Positions 1 to 8,220 of a DNA stretch of 45,211 bases are shown one piece after another. This DNA is from DASVWH01 sp036389715 (GTDB lineage: Bacteria; Acidobacteriota; Blastocatellia; Pyrinomonadales; Pyrinomonadaceae): the NCBI GenBank assembly GCA_036389715.1, contig DASVWH010000179.1:1-45211 (forward strand). The letters run 5' to 3'. The position numbers and the translations under genes are program-made. A model generated the notes under the pieces. The model ran no database searches. It saw only the letters and a list, made by a program, of their open reading frames with translations, and had not been told where the DNA came from. The stretch's first letter is position 1; each line of letters starts with the position of its first letter.

Positions 1-25
1 CGCTCGAAGGTTTATCCTTCGAGCG
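1..25 (-). terminator. Perfect hairpin downstream of gyrA
   Basis: A 10-bp perfect stem (CGCTCGAAGG / CCTTCGAGCG) with a 5-nt loop lies about 40 bp beyond the gyrA stop codon. The position suggests a transcription terminator for gyrA. The window begins at the stem, so a U-tract on the gyrA side cannot be seen and the hairpin may also serve a convergent gene outside the window. Confidence 0.6.
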
Positions 26-63
26 CGCCCCTCTCATCTTGAGCGGATTGATTTTACGGCTAC

Positions 64-2634
64 TCAGCCGACAGTTGTTTCTTCAGCCCCGACCTCATCG
101 GCGGCTGCCTCGACGAGCGAGGCGCTGGTCACCTTGTCGCCGCCGTCGGTCTTAATCAGGCGAACGCCAGAGGCCGAGCGGCCGGTCTTGCGAATGCTCT
201 CGGCTTCGATGCGTATGAGCTTGCCCTGCTGGGTGATAATCATGATCTCGGACTCGTCTTCAACGGGGAAGACGGCAACGACTTTGCCCGTCTTGTCGTT
301 GGTCTTCATGTTGATGACGCCCTTGCCGCCGCGCGACTGGAAGCGATAGTCCGTGATCTTCGTCTGCTTGCCAAAGCCCTGCTCGGAGACCGAAAGCATC
401 CGCTCGTTGTCCTCCGCAGAGACGGCGCAGAGCGAGACGACGAAATCATCCGGCCTGAGATCAATCCCGCGCACGCCGCGCGTCGCACGCCCCATCGGCC
501 TGACGCCCTTTTCGTCGAAGCGAATGGCCAGCCCGTTGTGCGTCGCGATGAAGATGCGCTTAGTGCCGTCCGTCATCACCACGTCGAGCAGCTCGTCGCC
601 GTCGTCAATGTTGATGGCGTTGATGCCGTTGGCCCGGATGTGCTGAAACTCCGAGAGCGCCGTCTTCTTGATAGTGCCCTTGCGCGTGACCATCACGACG
701 TAGCGGCCTTCGGAGAACTCCCTGACGGGGACGACCCCGGCCAGCTTGCGCGTCGAAGGGATGTTAATCAGGTTGACCACGGCCTTGCCGCGCGCAGAGG
801 CCGCCGCGTCCGGCACTTCGTGAACCTTGAGCTTGAAGACCTGCCCGTTGTCCGTGAAGACCATGATGTAGGCGTGCGTCGAGGCGATGAAGAGATGCTC
901 TACAAAGTCGCCGTTCTTGCCGGTCGAAGCGCCGAAGCGTCCCTTGCCGCCGCGCCCCTGGCGCTGGTAGGTGGTGATCGGCGTCCGCTTGATGTAGCCG
1001 CTGTTGGTGACGGTAATCGCCACGTCTTCGTCCGCAATCAAGTCTTCAATTGACAGCTCGACGCCCTCGTCTACAATCTCCGTGCGGCGCTTATCGCCGA
1101 ACTCCTTCTTCACGTCTTCGAGTTCCTTGATGATGACGCGGCGCAAGCTGTTCTCGTTGGCGAGAATCTCTTCCAGCTCGGCGATGAGGCGAATCAAGCC
1201 CTCGTACTCGTCCTGAATCTTCTGGCGTTCGAGCGCCGAGAGACGGCGCAGTTGAAGGTCCAGGATGGCCTGCGCCTGCAACTCCGAGAACTGGAGGCGA
1301 GCGATGGTCTTTTGCAGCTTGCCGAGATAGCCCGCGAGCGTCAGGTCGGCGGGCGCGCCCTTCCACTGCTTGACCTCGCTCATCGTCTTCATCTCGCCCG
1401 TCATCCACTGCCGCGCTTCGTCTACGGAGCGGGCGTTGCGAATCAGCGTCACGATGTAGTCGAGCGCGTCGAGCGCCTTGGTCAACCCTTCGAGGATGTG
1501 CGCGCGCGCACGCGCCTTGCGCAGCTCGTACTCCGTCCTGCGGCGCACGACCTCGCGCCGGAAATCGACGAAGGCTTCGAGCATCTGCTTGAGATTAAGG
1601 ACGCGCGGCTGGCCGTTGACGATTGCCAGGTTGATGACGCCGAAGGAAGACTGCATCGGCGTCAGCTTGTAGAGCTTGTTGAGAATGACCTGCGGGACCG
1701 AGTCGCGCTTGAGTTCGACGACGATACGCATCCCGTCGCGGTCGGACTCGTCGCGCAGGTCCGCTATCCCTTCTAGCTTCTTCTCGTTGACCAGCTCGGC
1801 GATGCGCTCGATGAGGCGGGCCTTGTTGACCTGGAAGGGAATCTCCGTGATGACGATGGCGGGCCGCTCGGAGCCGCCCCGGCCGATGTGGTCAATCCCG
1901 GCGCGCGCGCGCATCTGAATCACGCCGCGCCCGGTGATGTAAGAGCGTTTAAGCTCTTCGCCGCCGTAGATGAAGCCGCCGGTCGGGAAGTCCGGCCCGG
2001 TGACGATCTTCGTCAGCTCTTCGATCTGGACGTTGGGCTTACGCAGGAGCGTGATGGTCGCGTCAACCACTTCCGTCAGGTTGTGCGGCGGAATCTTTGT
2101 CGCCATCCCGACGGCGATGCCGTCCGAGCCGTTGACCAGCAGGTTCGGGATGCGCGTCGGCAGCACCGAAGGCTCCGAGAGCGACTCGTCATAGTTAGGC
2201 GTGAAGTCAACCGTCTCTTTTTCGATGTCGGCCAGGACTTCCGAGGCCAGGCGGTGCATGCGGACTTCCGTGTAGCGCATGGCGGCCGCCGCGTCGCCGT
2301 CAACCGAGCCGAAGTTGCCCTGGCCGTCAATCAGCGGATAGCGCATGGAGAAATCCTGCGCCAGGCGGACGATGGTGTCATAGACGGCCGTGTCGCCGTG
2401 CGGGTGATATTTACCGATCACGTCGCCGACCACGCGGGCGCTCTTTTTGTAAGCCTTGTTGTACTGGTTGCCAAGCTCGCTCATCGCCCAGAGGACGCGG
2501 CGATGAACCGGCTTGAGGCCATCGCGGACATCCGGCAGCGCGCGGCCGATGATGACGGACATGGCGTAGTCCAGGTAGGAGCGCCGCATCTCATCTTCGA
2601 TATTGATGTAATTACGTTCGGTAAGAGTTTCCAT
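64..2634 (-). CDS. gyrA: DNA gyrase subunit A
   Basis: GyrA is the DNA-breaking subunit of the type IIA topoisomerase that introduces negative supercoils with GyrB. The 856-residue length is normal. The N-terminal breakage-reunion domain carries the catalytic tyrosine (Tyr121 in AAAMRYTEVRM) and a canonical quinolone-determining region (KSARVVGDVIGKYHPHGDT). Thr82 stands where E. coli has Ser83, and the Asp87-equivalent is kept. The C-terminal beta-pinwheel contains a GyrA-box-like RQGRGGKG and a second SRGGKG copy, which favours GyrA over ParC. The ATG is preceded by GGAAAGG on the minus strand about 10 nt upstream, supporting this start. A good promoter lies about 200 bp upstream. No gyrB is in the window. 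Confidence 0.97.
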   Translation of the reverse strand: METLTERNYINIEDEMRRSYLDYAMSVIIGRALPDVRDGLKPVHRRVLWAMSELGNQYNKAYKKSARVVGDVIGKYHPHGDTAVYDTIVRLAQDFSMRYPLIDGQGNFGSVDGDAAAAMRYTEVRMHRLASEVLADIEKETVDFTPNYDESLSEPSVLPTRIPNLLVNGSDGIAVGMATKIPPHNLTEVVDATITLLRKPNVQIEELTKIVTGPDFPTGGFIYGGEELKRSYITGRGVIQMRARAGIDHIGRGGSERPAIVITEIPFQVNKARLIERIAELVNEKKLEGIADLRDESDRDGMRIVVELKRDSVPQVILNKLYKLTPMQSSFGVINLAIVNGQPRVLNLKQMLEAFVDFRREVVRRRTEYELRKARARAHILEGLTKALDALDYIVTLIRNARSVDEARQWMTGEMKTMSEVKQWKGAPADLTLAGYLGKLQKTIARLQFSELQAQAILDLQLRRLSALERQKIQDEYEGLIRLIAELEEILANENSLRRVIIKELEDVKKEFGDKRRTEIVDEGVELSIEDLIADEDVAITVTNSGYIKRTPITTYQRQGRGGKGRFGASTGKNGDFVEHLFIASTHAYIMVFTDNGQVFKLKVHEVPDAAASARGKAVVNLINIPSTRKLAGVVPVREFSEGRYVVMVTRKGTIKKTALSEFQHIRANGINAINIDDGDELLDVVMTDGTKRIFIATHNGLAIRFDEKGVRPMGRATRGVRGIDLRPDDFVVSLCAVSAEDNERMLSVSEQGFGKQTKITDYRFQSRGGKGVINMKTNDKTGKVVAVFPVEDESEIMIITQQGKLIRIEAESIRKTGRSASGVRLIKTDGGDKVTSASLVEAAADEVGAEETTVG

Positions 2635-2831
2635 TCAACAGACCTTTCCGGTACAATCCGCGCGCTGAGAGCCCTGGCCCGATAGTCAAGAGCGGCCGCC
2701 CCTGCTCCGGCCTGTTGATGCATCTCCGAGCGCTCGGGATTCTTTCTTGCGTAATAAAATGTCTCTCGTCGTTGCGAGGTCTTAAAGGTACTTGACTGAC
2801 GCGCTTCGGACGTCGGTTTGAAGTACGAGAT

Positions 2832-2860
2832 ATTGTACCCTGAAAAGCGCTTTTTGGCAA
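2832..2860 (-). promoter_or_regulatory. Sigma70-type promoter of gyrA
   Basis: Read on the minus strand there is TTGCCA (2860-2855), exactly 17 nt, then TACAAT (2837-2832). This is a near-consensus housekeeping promoter pointing at gyrA and leaves a leader of about 190 nt. The leader holds a 12-bp palindrome CCGAGCGCTCGG at 2726-2737. The rest of the 2635-2985 spacer shows no convincing gene. Confidence 0.7.
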
Positions 2861-2985
2861 ACCGGCTGCGGACGAAAAACCTAACAAAAATAAGGGGTTT
2901 AGCGCGTTTTTAGGGTCGCCTGCGCGGGCTTTCGGAGCCCCCCTCGCGGCGGCGGAAAAAAGCGGCCTCCGGGGCCGAAACGAGT

Positions 2986-3747
2986 ATGAAATTCGATGGC
3001 AAATCGAGAAGGCGCAGAGAGCGGCTGGAGCTGAGTTTGCCGGTCCGCGTGCACGGGCGCGAGAGCGCGGATCACGAATGGTCGGAGGTCTCGCGACTGC
3101 TCGACGTGACGCCCTTCGGCGCGCGCTTCGCCCTCTCGCACCCGACCGAGCCGGGCCGCCTCCTGCACCTGACGCTGCCGATGCCGCGCCAGCTGCGCTG
3201 CTTCGATTTCGTCGAGCAGCAGTATCGCGTCTGGGCGCTGGTGCGCAACCTGGTCCCCGTCGCCGCGACCGCCGAGCACCCGCTGCGCTTCGAGGTCGGC
3301 GTCGCCTTCATCGGCAAGCGCGCTCCGTCCAGTTATGAAATGGACCCGGCGCAGCGCTACGAGATCGCCTCGACGGTGGCCGAGAGCAACCTCTGGGAAC
3401 TGACCGAACGGGAGCAGGAGGAGGGGACTGACCGCTCGGGCCTGAACGGTCAGCCGCGACCCGAGACGCGCCACTACATGCCCATCGAGGTGACGGTCGA
3501 AGTGCTGGACGAAAAGGGCCAGCCGGATGTCAGCGAGATGACCGTGACGGAGAATATCAGCCGACGCGGCGCTGCCGTCTTCACGACGCTGGATGTCGCC
3601 AACGGGCGCTTCGTCCGTTTGACCAGCAGGCAGTATCAAATCTCTGTCGTCGCGGCGGTCCGCGCGCGGCGCAAAGGCCCGGACGGCATCGCACGCCTGC
3701 ACCTGGAGTTCGTTGATAAGCAGTGGCCGCTCGAAGGCGTCGAGTAG
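2986..3747 (+). CDS. Protein with two tandem PilZ domains
   Basis: A soluble 253-residue protein without signal peptide or membrane segment. The first half opens with an arginine-rich RRRRERLELSLPVRV stretch followed by a DVTPFGARF motif, as in PilZ domains that bind cyclic di-GMP. The second half repeats the pattern (MPIEVTVEV, then ENISRRGAAV). I read it as a tandem-PilZ receptor or adaptor. The second copy lacks a clear RxxxR at its start, so it may be a non-binding PilZ fold. There is no strong Shine-Dalgarno before the ATG. The next small gene starts 46 bp downstream on the same strand, so they may be co-transcribed. The target process is unknown. Confidence 0.75.
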   Translation: MKFDGKSRRRRERLELSLPVRVHGRESADHEWSEVSRLLDVTPFGARFALSHPTEPGRLLHLTLPMPRQLRCFDFVEQQYRVWALVRNLVPVAATAEHPLRFEVGVAFIGKRAPSSYEMDPAQRYEIASTVAESNLWELTEREQEEGTDRSGLNGQPRPETRHYMPIEVTVEVLDEKGQPDVSEMTVTENISRRGAAVFTTLDVANGRFVRLTSRQYQISVVAAVRARRKGPDGIARLHLEFVDKQWPLEGVE

Positions 3748-3793
3748 CCGTGATTGATTCCTCGAGGGAGGAGGACGCCGGGGAGATGCTGGA

Positions 3794-4132
3794 ATGAGTA
3801 GCTCGAAGAATATCAATATTGCGCGCGAAGTGTTGCTCGTCGAGATTGAGCGGCGCTGCCGCGACGCGCGGTGCAATGCGCGGACCCGCATCGGGTTGAC
3901 GAAGGAAGAAGCGCGCGCTTACTGTGGTTTTGAATGCGAGAGCTGCAAGCATTTCTGGCCGGACGCCCTGACCGAGCGTGATATTCCGGAATGGTGGGAA
4001 GGGCTGGCCGTGACGGACCTGCACGCGCTGCGCCAGGCGGTCCCGCGCGAACGTGAGGAGCCGGGCGAGGTCGTCGGCCGGATGAGCGAAAACTTTCGCC
4101 TCGCAGCGCGCAAGGGTGACGACCAGGAATGA
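3794..4132 (+). CDS. Small cysteine-rich hypothetical protein
   Basis: A 112-residue soluble protein I do not recognise. Its cysteines fall in two clusters, CRDARC near residues 22-27 and CGFECESC near residues 44-51, an arrangement that could bind a metal ion. It is rich in charged residues and ends in a hydrophilic tail. A GGGGAG purine tract lies about 8 nt before the ATG. It follows the PilZ gene closely and precedes the acyltransferase on the same strand, so a link to cyclic di-GMP signalling or to the envelope is possible but only suggested by position. Confidence 0.6.
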   Translation: MSSSKNINIAREVLLVEIERRCRDARCNARTRIGLTKEEARAYCGFECESCKHFWPDALTERDIPEWWEGLAVTDLHALRQAVPREREEPGEVVGRMSENFRLAARKGDDQE

Positions 4133-4244
4133 AGGAAAGAGATGGGCTTTCAGTTGCCCGCCCGTTCATTCAAAAGAGTGAACCTGCGCGTGAAATCCTT
4201 TCATCGTGCCGCCTTCATCATGAGATGAGAAGGGGAATCCGATT

Positions 4245-4925
4245 GTGAGTCAGAGCAGTCCGAGCATCGCGCCGCGCCGCCGCGTCAATGAGACGCGGCC
4301 GGAGCCGTTTGTCATGCCCCAGTGGGCGATAGCCTTCATCCGGCCCATCCTCGGACTGTTTTCCAGGCTCTTCTGGCGGACGCGCTACAGCGGGATGGAG
4401 CATATCCCGCAGGAGGGCGGCGTCATCATCGCCGCCAATCACCAGACGTACCTCGACCCGGTCTGGGTGGCGCTGCCCATCCGGCGGGAGATTCGTTACC
4501 TGGCGTGGAGCGAGAGCTTCGGCTGGCCCGTCATCGGCAGGATTATCGGCTGGCTGGGAGCCTGGCCGCTGCAAGTCGAGAAGAGCGACCCGACGGCCAT
4601 CCGCCGCACCATACAAATGCTGAAGAATAACGGCGCGGTCGTGATCTTCCCGGAGGGCGGGCGCTGCCCGGCGGACGGGACGATGAGCAGGTTTAAGAAC
4701 GGCGCGGTCCGAATGGCGCTCGAAGCCAACGTCCCGATCCTGCCCGTGACGATTCGCGGCGGCCATCGAGCCTGGCCGAAGGGCTACCGCCTCCCGCGCT
4801 TCGCCCGCGTCGAAATCATCTATCACCCGCTGCTTCAACCGACGCCGCAGGAGGGCGAGGACGCACGCCTCTGCGCCCGCCGCGAAACAAACCACCTCGC
4901 CGAAATCATCGCCTCGGCCCTCTAA
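4245..4925 (+). CDS. plsC: PlsC-type 1-acyl-glycerol-3-phosphate acyltransferase
   Basis: This enzyme family transfers an acyl chain to lysophosphatidic acid to make phosphatidic acid at the inner membrane. The protein (226 residues, usual size) shows the catalytic HX4D box as NHQTYLD, the FPEGGR acceptor-binding box, and a downstream LPVTIRGG motif. A hydrophobic stretch near residues 28-40 may anchor it. The start is GTG with AAGGGG upstream. Other members of the superfamily acylate different lysolipids, so exact substrate is inferred. It is convergent with the downstream kinase gene; the spacer is filled by a repeat hairpin. Confidence 0.85.
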   Translation: MSQSSPSIAPRRRVNETRPEPFVMPQWAIAFIRPILGLFSRLFWRTRYSGMEHIPQEGGVIIAANHQTYLDPVWVALPIRREIRYLAWSESFGWPVIGRIIGWLGAWPLQVEKSDPTAIRRTIQMLKNNGAVVIFPEGGRCPADGTMSRFKNGAVRMALEANVPILPVTIRGGHRAWPKGYRLPRFARVEIIYHPLLQPTPQEGEDARLCARRETNHLAEIIASAL

Positions 4926-4937
4926 GAACAGGGAAGA

Positions 4938-5049
4938 ATTTAGTCTTTTAATCATCTAGTCATTGATTCATTACTGCCGAACCCGGCAGTTCAGTGATGA
5001 GATGAACCAATGATGCAATGATTAAATGACTGCATGACTGAATAACTAA
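4938..5049. repeat. Intergenic repeat hairpin A (octamer-like units)
   Basis: The spacer between the convergent acyltransferase and kinase genes is an imperfect long inverted repeat. The right arm is made of near-8-bp units of the AATGATTA / AATGACTG kind and the left arm is its approximate reverse complement (ATTTAGTC...AATCATCT...). The centre holds a small perfect hairpin CTGCCG-AACC-CGGCAG. It sits 13 bp from one stop codon and 10 bp from the other, so it could act as a bidirectional terminator. It belongs to a family of five such elements in the window. Confidence 0.7.
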
Positions 5050-5058
5050 ATCTCTTTC

Positions 5059-6762
5059 TTACGGCGTCGTGACCTGTGTGTTACGGCGCGCTGTTTCGAG
5101 GGCACGTATTCTCTTGAGTTCCTGGTCGCGCTGAATCTGCTGCTGTCTCTCGAAGTCTCGCTGGATGCGCAGCGCCTTTCTTCTCTCTTCGAGGGCCTTA
5201 CGCTGTGTCTCGCGCGCGCGACGGACTTCGTTCTCCCAGATCGTCCCGGCCAGGCGCGGGTCGTCCGGAAACGGCGCAGCCCTCCTGGGAGGCAGCGGCA
5301 CTTCGTCCGGGTCGGGGATGTCCGCCTCATCTTCCCCGGAATCATTCGGGCGCGTGTGTTTGCCCTGCGCCTCCGGCTTACCCTTGATGATGATGACACG
5401 CTTCCCGCTTTTACTCTCGGGCGCGCCCGCTCCGGGTTCGGGGACGGACGCGCTCGGGGCGGCATCTTTTTCACCCTCGATGATGATTGGCGGCTGCGGC
5501 TGTGCCTGCTCGACGACGGGATTATTCGTCGTCGTCGGCGCAGCCTGCGGCGCGGGCTGGGTCTGCGTGCTGCTGCTCATCAGGGTGTAGGCCGCAAAGC
5601 CCATGACCGAGAGCACTATTATGCTGGCCGCGATGCCGAGCGTGCGGGTCGAGAGAAAGCGTTTCGGGGCGGTGCGGTCGGCCCCGGCGACGCTCGTCAG
5701 CTCCGAATCGGAGTCCGGGCCCTGCGTCGCGGGCGACGACTGATTCTCCGTCACGGCAGCACCGGCCGTCCCTGTGCCCTCTGCGGCGCCGATGCGCGTC
5801 GTCGCTTTGGCGGGCTCGTCCAATTTGGTCGAGGCCACGCCGGTCCGGGGCGAGATTAGCTGCGTCTCCTGATCGAAGATGGGATTAGCGGCAGCGGGCT
5901 TAACGACGGCCTGCTCTTTGTCTGAGCGCCCGCGCCCGGCAGCCTCGCGGAGCGCCCGGCGCATCATGTCCGCGCTCTCGGGCCGTTGTCCGGCGTTCTG
6001 GGCCAGCGCACTCGAAAGCACGCGAGCGACGGCCTCCGTTACCTGCGTGTGAACTTCGTTGGCGGGCAGCAGCGGGTCCGGCTGGCCGTTGAGCACGGCC
6101 GTTGCGCGGGCGAGCGCGTCGGGCGGGGCCGCGCCTGTGACGAGGTGGTAGAGAGTCGCGGCCAGGCTGTAGAGGTCGCTGCGCGGGTCCGTCCCGGAGC
6201 CCTGAATCTGTTCGAGCGGCGCGTAGTTGCGCGAGAAGCCGAAGACGCTGGCCGTCGCCGTCACGCGCGAGAGTTCTTCGAGCGTGCCCTTGGCCAAGCC
6301 GAAGTCGAGCAGGACGATGTGATTGCGCGGCGTCAGTTTCAGATTCTGCGGCTTGATGTCGCGGTGAATGATGGGCAGTTGCTGCGTGTGCAGGTAATCG
6401 AGCGCGTCGAGCAGCTGGTCGGCCCAGTCGAGCACCTCCGCGAGCGGAAACGCGCCGCCCTGCGCCTTGAGCATCTCCGAGAGGTCGTCGCCCGCGATGT
6501 ACTCCATGACGAGGAACTGTCCTTCCTCTTCGGTGAAATGGTCGCTGACGCGCGGCAGCGCCGAATGGCGCAGGCTGTTGAGCAGGCGGGCCTCGCGCTC
6601 GAAGGCGCGGCGCAGGGCCGGGTCCGTGAAGAAGGTCTCCTTGAGTGCGACGGTGCTGCCGAAGCGCTGGTCCGTGGCGATGTAGACCGCGCCCATGCCG
6701 CCCTGCCCGATCTGTTTGACGACCAGGTAGCGATTCTGCAAAAGGGTGTCAGGCGCAATCAT
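5059..6762 (-). CDS. Membrane-anchored Ser/Thr protein kinase (PknB/Hanks type)
   Basis: An N-terminal Hanks-type kinase domain (residues about 12-270) has the glycine loop IGQGGMGAVY, the lysine of VALKE (Lys41), the catalytic HRDIKPQN loop and the DFGLAKG metal-binding motif, so it should be active. A low-complexity Ala/Thr/Ser linker follows, then one membrane segment (LGIAASIIVLSVMGFAAYTL), then an outside region rich in Pro, Gln and Glu ending in an Arg/Glu-rich coiled-coil-like tail. No PASTA repeats are seen. I chose the internal ATG at 6762 because GGAGAGG lies just upstream and the kinase fold begins there; a longer start at 6834 is possible but unsupported. Confidence 0.88.
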   Translation of the reverse strand: MIAPDTLLQNRYLVVKQIGQGGMGAVYIATDQRFGSTVALKETFFTDPALRRAFEREARLLNSLRHSALPRVSDHFTEEEGQFLVMEYIAGDDLSEMLKAQGGAFPLAEVLDWADQLLDALDYLHTQQLPIIHRDIKPQNLKLTPRNHIVLLDFGLAKGTLEELSRVTATASVFGFSRNYAPLEQIQGSGTDPRSDLYSLAATLYHLVTGAAPPDALARATAVLNGQPDPLLPANEVHTQVTEAVARVLSSALAQNAGQRPESADMMRRALREAAGRGRSDKEQAVVKPAAANPIFDQETQLISPRTGVASTKLDEPAKATTRIGAAEGTGTAGAAVTENQSSPATQGPDSDSELTSVAGADRTAPKRFLSTRTLGIAASIIVLSVMGFAAYTLMSSSTQTQPAPQAAPTTTNNPVVEQAQPQPPIIIEGEKDAAPSASVPEPGAGAPESKSGKRVIIIKGKPEAQGKHTRPNDSGEDEADIPDPDEVPLPPRRAAPFPDDPRLAGTIWENEVRRARETQRKALEERRKALRIQRDFERQQQIQRDQELKRIRALETARRNTQVTTP

Positions 6763-6960
6763 CGGGCCTCTCCTGGGGGGGACGCTCGCGCGCCGGGCGA
6801 CCGGACTTGCCGTAGATCGCCCCCGCGGGCTCAACCGCCCTCAATATACTACACACGCTCCGGTGAGAAATACCCGGCCGAGCCCTCCGGTAGCAGATAA
6901 ACCGTCCTCAACCCTTTACGAGCGGCACGCGAAATAGTTTGAACTGGATGACCCGAGCTG

Positions 6961-6983
6961 AACCTTCGCCGGGCGGCGAGGTT
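6961..6983 (-). terminator. GC-rich hairpin after the small secreted protein gene
   Basis: Imperfect inverted repeat AACCTTCGCC / GGCGGCGAGGTT directly abuts the stop codon of the minus-strand gene at 6984. It is placed like a terminator for the hut-containing gene run, but no U-tract follows. Confidence 0.4.
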
Positions 6984-7370
6984 TTAGCGACACTGGCAAC
7001 TGCTGTCGGCCGTGTTGCTGTCCCTGATCGCGCCGCGAGCGGTCCCGGCGGGCATCTGCAACGCGGCCACGCCGTTCCTGGCGGCCGTGTCTATCCTGGC
7101 GGTCAGCTTACGGTCGGCGGCCACTTGGTCGAGGATGACGAGGCCGCCGGATTTGACCACGGTGGCTTTACCGGAGATGGACTTGCCGCCGACACAGAAG
7201 AGATAGTCACCCGTGCCGGAATTGATTCTCAGGGCCGTGCCCTTGTCGGCGTCGTCCTCTATGCAGAGATCGAAGCCCTCCGCCCGGACGCTGCTCAGCC
7301 TGCCGCCTCCGGCGAAAAGGGCCATGCAGGTAAGTATTGCGATTGCCGTTAACGTGATTTTCCGATTCAT
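6984..7370 (-). CDS. Small secreted hypothetical protein
   Basis: A 128-residue protein with a clear signal peptide (MNRKITLTAIAILTCMALFA, then a short Gly/Ser stretch to VRAEG). The mature part has four cysteines, one pair at the extreme C-terminus (CQC), and a beta-rich pattern with the phrase GDYLFCVGGKSISGKA. I do not recognise a family. It is the last gene of the minus-strand run that begins at hutH, 52 bp after the inositol monophosphatase gene, but its function need not be related. Confidence 0.65.
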   Translation of the reverse strand: MNRKITLTAIAILTCMALFAGGGRLSSVRAEGFDLCIEDDADKGTALRINSGTGDYLFCVGGKSISGKATVVKSGGLVILDQVAADRKLTARIDTAARNGVAALQMPAGTARGAIRDSNTADSSCQCR

Positions 7371-7422
7371 CAGCGTTCTCCTGTTCTAAAGTATAAATGA
7401 TGACGGTCTTGCGGCCGGAATT

Positions 7423-8193
7423 TCAGAGCGCCAGGACGCGCATCATCGCGTCGTGGACGAGTCCGTTGCTGGCGACGATGGGCGGGCTGTAGATGTTGAA
7501 GGGCGAGCCGTCGTAGTAGGAGACGCGCCCGCCCGCCTCCGCGACCAGGAGCACCCCCGCGGCCACGTCCCAGGGGCGCAGGCCCTCTTCCCAGAAGCCG
7601 TCGAACCTGCCGCAGGCGACGTAGGCCAGGTCGAGCGCCGCCGAGCCGTCGCGCCTGACCGCCTGCGCGTGCATGATGAAGTTGTGAAAGTGGCGCGCGA
7701 AGTCTCCGCGCTCGCGCACGTCGTAGGGGAAACCCGTGCAGAGCATCGCGCTGTTGAGTTCGTCCACGCCGGAGACGCGAATCGGCAGCCCGTTGAGCGT
7801 CGCGCCCTGCCCGCGCTCGGCGGCGAAGACCTCGTCGCGGGTCGGGTCGTAGACGACGCCCAGCTCCAGCGTGCCGTCGCGTTCGAGCGCAATCGAGACG
7901 CAGAAGCAGGGGTAAGCGTGCGCGTAGTTGGTCGTCCCGTCGAGCGGGTCTATGATCCACTTCCACTCGCTTCTGTCCCCGGCCGCGCCCGCCGTCGCGC
8001 CGGACTCTTCGGCCAGCACGGCGTGCCGCGGGTAATAGGACTTGATGCGCTCGACGATCAGCTTCTCGGCCGCTAGGTCCGCCTCCGTGACGAGGTCTAT
8101 CACGCCCTTGCTGGAAATCTGTAGCGCGCGCCCGAAACGGTCGGACAGAATCCGCCCGGCGTCGCGCGCCGTCTGAATGGCAAAATTAAGCAA
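7423..8193 (-). CDS. suhB: Inositol-1-monophosphatase family phosphatase
   Basis: A 256-residue Mg-dependent, lithium-sensitive-type sugar phosphatase. The metal ligands are visible: the glutamate of LAEESG, the DPLDGTTNYAHAYP signature, and the C-terminal RPWDVAAGVLLVAEAGG motif. Members hydrolyse inositol 1-phosphate; close relatives act on histidinol phosphate, fructose-1,6-bisphosphate or PAP, so the true substrate is uncertain. It starts 27 bp after hutU on the same strand and is probably co-transcribed. Given the hut context a histidinol-phosphatase role would be odd (that is biosynthesis), so I prefer the general SuhB reading. Confidence 0.88.
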   Translation of the reverse strand: MLNFAIQTARDAGRILSDRFGRALQISSKGVIDLVTEADLAAEKLIVERIKSYYPRHAVLAEESGATAGAAGDRSEWKWIIDPLDGTTNYAHAYPCFCVSIALERDGTLELGVVYDPTRDEVFAAERGQGATLNGLPIRVSGVDELNSAMLCTGFPYDVRERGDFARHFHNFIMHAQAVRRDGSAALDLAYVACGRFDGFWEEGLRPWDVAAGVLLVAEAGGRVSYYDGSPFNIYSPPIVASNGLVHDAMMRVLAL

Positions 8194-8220
8194 CTCGTTC
8201 TCCGGCCGATGATTCTCCGG

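Noticed and set aside
151..340. Quinolone-resistance mutation in GyrA (Thr at the Ser83 position)
   Set aside because: Coordinates of the gene aside, Thr at this site is a natural state in several groups and does not by itself show resistance.
1888..2685. Long plus-strand ORF opposite gyrA (265 residues), and similar ones opposite hutU, hutH, the tricorn protease, SbcC and lepA
   Set aside because: High-GC coding DNA gives long antisense frames; these are Arg/Ala-rich without motifs while the opposite strand encodes known families.
6763..6834. Longer N-terminus of the Ser/Thr kinase
   Set aside because: The ATG at 6762 has GGAGAGG upstream and the kinase fold starts right after it.
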